A DNA stretch of 33,483 nt, taken from Chthoniobacteraceae bacterium (GTDB taxonomy: Bacteria; Verrucomicrobiota; Verrucomicrobiia; Chthoniobacterales; Chthoniobacteraceae). The stretch covers positions 1-33,483 of the forward strand of contig CANIWM010000068.1 in the NCBI GenBank assembly GCA_947471505.1. The letters run 5' to 3'. Below the pieces are notes generated by a model, which was not told the DNA's origin, searched no databases, and worked only from the letters and a program-made list of their open reading frames with translations. A program made the translations under genes and the position numbers. This document shows positions 27,744 to 33,483 of this stretch, piece by piece; the stretch's first letter is position 1; the number at the start of each line of letters is the position of its first letter.

Positions 27744-29851
27744 TTTGAGATTGTCGGGACGTTTAGCAGCGGGCGACGTAGTTGTATCCCCCAAGTGCCG
27801 TCGAGCTTTCTCTGCGCAATGATGAGTTCCTTCTCCGTCACTCGCACGACGAGAAAGTCGCCCGTGTCGCCATCGCCGCGCGCGGTGGAGCCATCATGAA
27901 CGGTGAGCAGGTCGTGCCACGGCGCAAAGGACGCGCCGTGCGAGTGGCCGTTGATGAGGCACGCGACGCGGTAGGGCTTCACCACATCGTAAAAACGTTC
28001 CTTTGCTTCGAGCTGCCACCAATCCGCCATGCCGCCGACCCACGCGAAATGCTGGAAGACGATAACGGGCCGCCCGCTCGTGCCGACGTGCTTGGCGAGA
28101 TCGTCGCGCAGGAAATCGAGCGCGCCTTCCGGGTCGTGCTCGGGACCGTTCACGCCTTTCACATCGAGCGGGCTGGAGCCGCCAAAAAGATTGAGCTGCA
28201 CGAGATGCACATGATCCCAGTCCCACGAGTAGTGCAGGCCGCTCGGCGAGATTGCAGTGAGGCCGACGCGCTTTGGGTTGCGCTCACGGATGCCCGCGCG
28301 GACGAAGCTCTTCGTCGGCCCTCCGTCGTGATTTCCAAAGCCCTCGTAGAGCGGGAAGCACAGCCGGCCGTCGCTCCCGGTGAGGCCGTAGTCGCGGCAA
28401 AACTCCGCCCAGTTTTGCGGCGCGGTTTCCTTGTCAAAGCCCTCGTCGAGCAAGTCGCCATTGAGCACGACGCCGCGTGGCGTGCGCACGAATCCGCCGC
28501 CAAGTGAGGCGGGCAGCGGCGCGCCGGGCAGCGCGTTCATCGCGTCAATCACACGGCGGTTGATGGCAGCGTTATTCTCGCGGCCATAGTGTGAGTCGGA
28601 GCTTGTGAAAAACGTAATATCGTCCCGAACCGGCGCGTCCGCCGTGCGGAAGCTCCACACCGCGCCGAGCGACTTCGGCTGCGCGCCGTTGTCGCTCTCG
28701 ACACGCCAAAAGTAGCGCGTGCCCGGCGCGAGCGCGAAAGGCAGCGCACAGCTTGTTTCCGTCGCGCCCAGTTCGGCGGCGAGTTTCATCTCCTCGCGGC
28801 TCGTGCCGACGAACACACGTTGCGCCGTCGCGTATTTACCCGGACGCCATGCGAGACGTGCGAGCGTGGGCGGCGTGTTGCTCGTCGCATCGGGCGGCAG
28901 CGGCTCGGCGGCGAGGCCCGCATCGGCGACAAAAGTCCACACGGGGCTGGAAAGTTCCCCCTCCACAACGCGCCAGAAATACGTCGCACCCAGTCGCAGT
29001 GGTAGCGGGCCTAGCGGCTTGCTCGCAGACGCATCGCCGCGCTCGACTGCCGCGCGATCCATACCCGCGAAAACCTTGGCATCCTTCGCTCCCGTCCACC
29101 GCAGCGTCACGCTCAGTGCGTCCGTCGTCGCGCCGTTGCGCGGCTCCGGCGCGTAGGGCGCGGTGAAGCCGCCGCTCGCGCGCAACTCCTCCTGCGTGAG
29201 CGCAGCGTTATGGAGCTTCACCTTCGCGATCGCACCGCTGAACGCTTTCTTCGGCCCCTTGTTGTCCACCTCGCCCGACGCGCCGACGTGGATTTTCATC
29301 GGCACTGGCAGCGTCACGCGTAGCGGACGCTCCAACTCGCTCTCTCCATCCACGAACACCCGCAGCACACCGCCGCCATAGCTCCACGCGAGGTGATGCC
29401 ATGTGCCCGTCGCCGGCAGCACGGCAAACGGCGTCGTCGCTTTGAACCCCGAGCGAAACGCGCCCGCGCTTGCGCTGCTGGAAAAATTGAACTCCGTCCC
29501 CATGCCACCCTTCACGCTGCAAATCGCGGCCACCGTCTCCAGCCGCTCGATGGATGGATTCATCACCCACGCCTCGACCGTGAACGCATTCCATTTCTCC
29601 GCCGGTAGCAGCGCGGAGATGAGCGTCTGCGTCCCATCGAACACAAACGCCTGCCGCCCCGCGACGCTCTCCACGCGGAGCGCGACATTGGGCTGCCAGC
29701 GCCCGCCGGGGATGGCGTTCTGCGTCTCGCTCACCTCGCCGATTGGCGACGCCGCAGCGTCGAGTTCCAACACCACAGCGGCTTGCGCGTATGTGGTAAA
29801 CAGGAAAGCGGCGGCGACGAATTGGACGGCGTTGTTTTTGAGAAAGGTCAT
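27740..29851 (-). CDS. Secreted LamG and calcineurin-like metallophosphoesterase
   Basis: A 703-residue exported protein, first of the three-gene operon. The signal peptide is MTFLKNNAVQFVAAAFLFTTYAQA. A LamG domain at about 27-225 contains TWHHLAWSYGGGVLRVFVDG and AFSGAIAKVKLHNAALTQEEL. A fibronectin-III-like region of about 200 residues follows. A calcineurin-like phosphoesterase domain begins near 412, with all metal-binding motifs present: D419 and H421 (SDSHYG), D466 (NGDLLD), N507-H508-D509 (GNHD), H601 (FQHFAW), and H636 and H638 (GHSHG). It should be a two-metal phosphoesterase in the periplasm or on the surface, with LamG for glycan or protein attachment; the substrate is unknown. 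Its stop overlaps the next gene's start (ATGA), so translation is probably coupled. Confidence 0.88.
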   Translation of the reverse strand: MTFLKNNAVQFVAAAFLFTTYAQAAVVLELDAAASPIGEVSETQNAIPGGRWQPNVALRVESVAGRQAFVFDGTQTLISALLPAEKWNAFTVEAWVMNPSIERLETVAAICSVKGGMGTEFNFSSSASAGAFRSGFKATTPFAVLPATGTWHHLAWSYGGGVLRVFVDGESELERPLRVTLPVPMKIHVGASGEVDNKGPKKAFSGAIAKVKLHNAALTQEELRASGGFTAPYAPEPRNGATTDALSVTLRWTGAKDAKVFAGMDRAAVERGDASASKPLGPLPLRLGATYFWRVVEGELSSPVWTFVADAGLAAEPLPPDATSNTPPTLARLAWRPGKYATAQRVFVGTSREEMKLAAELGATETSCALPFALAPGTRYFWRVESDNGAQPKSLGAVWSFRTADAPVRDDITFFTSSDSHYGRENNAAINRRVIDAMNALPGAPLPASLGGGFVRTPRGVVLNGDLLDEGFDKETAPQNWAEFCRDYGLTGSDGRLCFPLYEGFGNHDGGPTKSFVRAGIRERNPKRVGLTAISPSGLHYSWDWDHVHLVQLNLFGGSSPLDVKGVNGPEHDPEGALDFLRDDLAKHVGTSGRPVIVFQHFAWVGGMADWWQLEAKERFYDVVKPYRVACLINGHSHGASFAPWHDLLTVHDGSTARGDGDTGDFLVVRVTEKELIIAQRKLDGTWGIQLRRPLLNVPTISK

Positions 29852-30033
29852 GGTTGCGCGGATACGGGGACAATGAGCACCCCTTCACGGCGTTTGTTAG
29901 CCCAAGTTCCGCACTTCGCGGAGGCCGGTTCTGCATTGATGCGGATCTCCGGGCAACGCGCGCCGATGAACAGCCGCACCGGCGCAGTCTCGAAGGCGCT
30001 GAAGGAAGGGCTGGTGTAGGGCTGGGGAAACAT
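29848..30033 (-). CDS. Possible small upstream ORF, 61 residues, unrecognised
   Basis: An open frame of 61 residues starts at ATG 30033 and ends with a stop that overlaps the start of the phosphoesterase gene as ATGA. The first 40 or so codons end mostly in G or C, as in the real genes around it; the rest do not. The product (MFPQPYTSPSFSAFETAPVR...) has no signal peptide, membrane segment or family I recognise, and no ribosome binding site is visible. It may be a small coupled leader gene, the remnant of a decayed gene, or chance. Confidence 0.22.
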   Translation of the reverse strand: MFPQPYTSPSFSAFETAPVRLFIGARCPEIRINAEPASAKCGTWANKRREGVLIVPVSAQP

Positions 30034-30185
30034 GGTCAGGCGAGAAAAACGAAATGAAGAGCCAACAAGGAGTCAGAAGTTTTCCATTTCATCGCCTGCC
30101 CCGCTTTCCCCTCACGTATTTCGACCGTCCGCCTTGCTATCGTGTTCCCTGCCCCCTACACCCCTCGCCGCACTGATTTCCCAAT
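29852..30185. other. Divergent intergenic region before the type ISP gene
   Basis: This 334-nt stretch separates the minus-strand operon from the plus-strand restriction gene and must hold both promoters. Apart from the possible small ORF, I see no gene, no clear -35/-10 pair and no strong repeat. The ATG at 30186 lacks an obvious ribosome binding site. Confidence 0.4.
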
Positions 30186-33100
30186 ATGACCGCACTTCAA
30201 ACCATCCTCACCGACTACCGCGCCACCTCCCAATCCGAGCGCGAAAAAGGCACCTACTTCGAGGAACTCATCCGCACCTTCTTCCGCTTCGAGGCCAGCT
30301 TTGCCGACCTCTACTCCGACGTGTGGCTCTTTGCCGATTGGGCGAAAGAACACGGCTTCTCCGCAAAGGACACCGGCATTGATCTCGTCGCCAAGACTCA
30401 CGGCACCGAAGAGTTCCACGCCATCCAGTGCAAATGCTACGCCCCCGAATACCGCGTGCGGAAGGCCGACATAGACAGCTTCTTCACCGCCTCCGGGCAA
30501 AAGCCCTTCACCCAGCGCATCATCGTCACCACCACGAACGACTGGAGCGAAAACGCCGAGGCCGCCCTCAGCAACCAGCAGCCGCCTGTCTATAAAATCG
30601 ACCTCCTCGATCTGGAAAACTCGCAGATTGATTGGGCGAAGTATCAGCCCAGGAAACCGCCCGAGCTGAAGCCGAAATACGACATCAACGCGCCGCGCTC
30701 CAGGCATCAAAAAAGCGCTCTGAACAATGTCGCCCTCGGCCTCAAAAACGCCGACCGTGGCAAGCTCATCATGGCGTGCGGCACCGGCAAGACATTCACC
30801 AGCCTCAAGATTGCCGAAGAGCTGGCGGGCAAAGGCAAGCGCGTGCTCTTCCTCGTCCCGTCGCTGAATCTTCTTTCGCAGACTCTCAGCGAATGGACCC
30901 AGCAGAGCCAGACACCGCTGCACAGCTTCGCCGTCTGCTCCGATGCCGAGGTCGGCAAAAAGCGCGACGCCAGCGACGAAGACATCGTCCAGACTTTCGC
31001 CCACGAACTACGCTACCCCGCCACCACCGATGCCAAGCGCCTCGCCTACGAGATCGCCAAGCGCCACGACGCCCAGCACATGAGCGTCGTCTTCTCCACG
31101 TATCACTCGCTCGACGTCATCAGCCGCGCACAGCATCTCCACGGGCTGGCACCGTTCGACTTCGTCATCTGCGACGAAGCCCACCGCACCACCGGCGCGA
31201 CGTTTGGCGACGACGACGAGAGCAACTTCGTCAAAATCCACGACGCCGAGTTCATCAGAGCCGCCAAGCGCCTGTACATGACCGCCACCCCGCGCATCTA
31301 TGCAGACAGCGCAAAGGCCGTGGCCGAGCGCGATAGCATCGCCCTCGCCTCCATGGACGACGAGACGATCTACGGCAAACAACTCCACGTCATCACCTTC
31401 TCCGAAGCCGTCGAACTAAAGCTCCTCACCGACTACAAAGTCCTCGTCCTCACCATCGACGAAGCCCACGTCTCCGCCCGCCTGCAAGACTTGCTCAAGG
31501 ACGACAACAACCAGCTCAAAGTGGACGACGCCGCCCGCATCATCGGTTGCTGGAAAGCCCTCGCAAAACAGGGTCTCGCCCAAGACCTCAGCTTCGACCC
31601 CGAGCCGATGCGCCGCGCCGTCGCGTTCTGTCAGGTCATCGAGCGGCAAAAGGGCAGCGGCAGACACAAAGTCAGCTCCAAGCAAATCGCCGGCATGTTC
31701 CAGAAAGTGGTCGATGCCTACGTCGCGCAGGAGGAAAGCGACGTCTCCCTGCAATGCGAAGCCGCCCATGTGGACGGCACCATGAACGCCTCCCAAAAAG
31801 AGGAAAAGCTCGCGTGGCTCAAAGCCGATGCCCCGGAGAACACCTGCCGCATCCTCAGCAACGTCCGCTGCCTTTCCGAAGGCGTCGATGTCCCCGCGCT
31901 CGATGCCGTCCTGTTCCTCACCCCGCGCAACTCGCAGGTGGATGTCGTCCAGTCCGTCGGGCGCGTCATGCGCCGCACGGCGGATGGCAAAAAGAAGCTC
32001 GGCTACGTCATCCTCCCCGTCGTCATCCCCGCTGGCATGGAGCCGCACGAAGCCCTCAACGACAACAAAGTCTATAAAGTCGTCTGGGATGTCTTGCAGG
32101 CCCTCCGCTCCCACGACGACCGGTTCGACGCCTTCATCAACAAGCTCGACCTCATCGGCAAAGACCCCCGCAAGATGGAAGTCATCTGCATCACCGACAA
32201 GATCAGCAAAAAGAGCGATAAGCCCAAAGGCGGCACCAGCAAAGAGAAGACCGGGCAGGGCCAGCACTCCATCGGCGAGCCCGAGGGGAAATACGAGGCC
32301 GAGGTCCAGGGCGAGCTCCCATTCCAAGTCGGCGAACTCGAAAAAGCCCTCTACGCAAAAGTCGTCAAAAAGTGCGGCAACCGGAACCACTGGGAAGAAT
32401 GGTCCAATGAGATCGCCAAGATTGCCCAGACACACATCGCCCGCATCACCGCCATCGTCTCCGACCCAAAGAACACCAAGGAAGTCGCCGCCTTCAAAGG
32501 CTTCGCCAACGAACTCCGCGACGACCTCAACGACTCCATCACCGACCCCGAAGTCATCGAGATGCTCGCCCAGCACCTCATCACCAAGCCCGTCTTCGAT
32601 GCCCTCTTTGAGGACTACTCCTTTGCCAGCCACAACCCCGTCTCCGTAGCCATGCAGCAAGTGCTCGACGTATTGCAGCAGCACCGGCTGGAGAAAGAAG
32701 CCGACACCCTGGAGAAATTCTACGCCAGCGTGAAGATGAAGGCCTCCGGCATCGACAACGCCGAGGCCAAGCAAAAGATCGTCGTCGAGCTCTACGACAA
32801 ATTCTTCCGCAACGCCTTCCCGAAAATGACCGAGCGGCTCGGCATCGTCTATACCCCCGTGGAGGTCGTGGACTTCATCATCCACAGCATCAATGACCTC
32901 TTGCAGTCCGAGTTTGGCCTGACGCTCGGCAGCAAAGACGTCCACATCATCGACCCCTTCACCGGCACCGGGACCTTCGTCACGCGCCTGCTCCAGAGTG
33001 GCCTCATCAAAAAGGAGGAACTCCCCCACAAATACCGGCACGAAATCCACGCCAACGAAATCGTCCTCCTCGCCTACTACATCGCCGCCATCAATATCGA

Positions 33101-33350
33101 GGCCGTCTATCACGCCCTCGTCGGCGGCAAATACGAGCCGTTCCAAGGCATCTGCCTCACCGACACCTTCCAGCTCTACGAAAAGGGCGACATGATCAGC
33201 GACCTCCTCGTTAACAACAGCGCCCGCCGCAAACGCCAGAAGGCTCTCCCCGTCCGCGTCATCATGGGGAACCCGCCGTATTCCGTCGGGCAAAAGAGCG
33301 ATAACGACGAAGCTGCAAACGTAAAATATCCCCACTTAGGGAATGCCTGA
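30186..33350 (+). CDS. Type ISP restriction-modification enzyme, 3' end lost to an insertion
   Basis: The first 1054 residues or so of a single-chain restriction-modification translocase (LlaGI/LlaBIII-like type ISP). An Mrr-like PD-(D/E)XK nuclease opens the protein, with D66 in DTGID and Q81-C-K83. A superfamily 2 helicase follows, with Walker A ACGTGKT at 197-203, DEAH at 330-333, TATPR, and QSVGRVMRR. After a helical coupler comes the N6-adenine methyltransferase, with motif I DPFTGTGTF from 923 and motif IV NPPY at 1029-1032. Homologues go on for about 500 residues with the rest of the methyltransferase and the target-recognition domain. Here the frame runs YPHL, then GNA and a stop, where sequence unlike the family begins (about 33337). 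Without target recognition the product cannot be a working restriction system; loss of methylation with an intact nuclease part would be harmful unless it is inactive or not expressed. Confidence 0.88.
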   Translation: MTALQTILTDYRATSQSEREKGTYFEELIRTFFRFEASFADLYSDVWLFADWAKEHGFSAKDTGIDLVAKTHGTEEFHAIQCKCYAPEYRVRKADIDSFFTASGQKPFTQRIIVTTTNDWSENAEAALSNQQPPVYKIDLLDLENSQIDWAKYQPRKPPELKPKYDINAPRSRHQKSALNNVALGLKNADRGKLIMACGTGKTFTSLKIAEELAGKGKRVLFLVPSLNLLSQTLSEWTQQSQTPLHSFAVCSDAEVGKKRDASDEDIVQTFAHELRYPATTDAKRLAYEIAKRHDAQHMSVVFSTYHSLDVISRAQHLHGLAPFDFVICDEAHRTTGATFGDDDESNFVKIHDAEFIRAAKRLYMTATPRIYADSAKAVAERDSIALASMDDETIYGKQLHVITFSEAVELKLLTDYKVLVLTIDEAHVSARLQDLLKDDNNQLKVDDAARIIGCWKALAKQGLAQDLSFDPEPMRRAVAFCQVIERQKGSGRHKVSSKQIAGMFQKVVDAYVAQEESDVSLQCEAAHVDGTMNASQKEEKLAWLKADAPENTCRILSNVRCLSEGVDVPALDAVLFLTPRNSQVDVVQSVGRVMRRTADGKKKLGYVILPVVIPAGMEPHEALNDNKVYKVVWDVLQALRSHDDRFDAFINKLDLIGKDPRKMEVICITDKISKKSDKPKGGTSKEKTGQGQHSIGEPEGKYEAEVQGELPFQVGELEKALYAKVVKKCGNRNHWEEWSNEIAKIAQTHIARITAIVSDPKNTKEVAAFKGFANELRDDLNDSITDPEVIEMLAQHLITKPVFDALFEDYSFASHNPVSVAMQQVLDVLQQHRLEKEADTLEKFYASVKMKASGIDNAEAKQKIVVELYDKFFRNAFPKMTERLGIVYTPVEVVDFIIHSINDLLQSEFGLTLGSKDVHIIDPFTGTGTFVTRLLQSGLIKKEELPHKYRHEIHANEIVLLAYYIAAINIEAVYHALVGGKYEPFQGICLTDTFQLYEKGDMISDLLVNNSARRKRQKALPVRVIMGNPPYSVGQKSDNDEAANVKYPHLGNA

Positions 33351-33483
33351 ATAAAGCGGCGTGATTCTGGCGCGATTGCGATGAGACGCCTCGTTGAGCG
33401 TTCCGGGTGGTGTTTTTTGGGCGAAATCGGGTTAAAGCCGTCGTTTTTGGTGAGTTCCGTACAGGGTCAAGCCTTTGGCAGCA
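33339..33483. mobile_element. Probable end of an insertion sequence inside the type ISP gene
   Basis: Sequence unlike the restriction gene begins at about 33339 with GGGAATGCCTGAATAAAG, preceded by TTAG overlapping the junction. A GGG start with a CTGAA..AA core and a YTAR-like target (TTAG) resembles IS5-type element ends; this is pattern memory, not a search. Frames stay open to the window end on both strands (for example ATG 33381 on plus), but no transposase motif is visible in 145 nt. The other end and the target duplication lie outside the window. Confidence 0.5.

Noticed and set aside
31416-33335. A 639-residue minus-strand frame opposite the restriction gene
   Set aside because: It is the antisense shadow of a GC-rich gene. 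The plus strand carries the full set of nuclease, helicase and methyltransferase motifs, while the minus product is low-complexity Val/Asp/Glu-rich.
1-33483. tRNA, rRNA or riboswitch genes
   Set aside because: No cloverleaf, rRNA-like segment or riboswitch core that I can recognise was seen in the intergenic regions on either strand.

Overview
The window looks like a chromosomal segment of a Verrucomicrobiota (PVC-group) bacterium. This inference rests on gene content: secreted CxxCH cytochrome-type proteins of the planctomycete/verrucomicrobial kind (a DUF1549/DUF1553 'PSD1' protein, a propeller-HEAT-cytochrome protein, a DUF6797-type protein), a DUF6807 'PmoA-like' protein, a ThuA-like protein, a YHYH protein and many LamG-type domains, with GC-rich housekeeping genes between them. 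I cannot place it below phylum.

Layout. Positions 1-793 hold no convincing gene. There is a short element with 17-bp terminal inverted repeats at the very edge and, at about 398-649, a degenerate tandem array with a 21-nt period in which most units carry their own small dyad. Next comes a two-gene McrBC-like defence locus (794-4895): an AAA+ motor of the McrB type and a DUF2357 / PD-(D/E)XK nuclease protein, separated by a 24-nt-arm inverted repeat. A PSD1 protein (minus strand) and a cytochrome-SUMF1 fusion (plus strand) are divergent around a roughly 200-bp imperfect palindrome. The plus strand continues with a terminator, a MoxR AAA+ ATPase and a translationally coupled secreted DUF6807 protein. 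A Tat-exported lactonase-like propeller lies on the minus strand, followed by the plus-strand core genes smc and argG.

The second half has a YHYH-PEBP-EF-hand fusion (minus) divergent from a ThuA-like protein (plus), then deoC (plus). A three-gene minus-strand operon (29851 to 22172) encodes a LamG-metallophosphoesterase, a propeller-HEAT-cytochrome c protein and a LamG-cytochrome c-DUF6797 protein. The first two overlap by ATGA and the second and third are 25 nt apart. The window closes with a single-chain type ISP restriction-modification enzyme whose 3' third has been replaced, just after the methyltransferase NPPY motif, by sequence that looks like an insertion-sequence end.

How it fits together. 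The middle is housekeeping (smc, argG, deoC) mixed with a secreted, redox/carbohydrate-oriented inventory typical of the phylum. The two ends carry defence genes next to mobile or repetitive DNA. The best candidates for something undescribed are the 21-nt phased dyad array upstream of the McrBC-like pair and several unusual secreted domain fusions. All functional statements come from reading motifs by eye; no database search was run.
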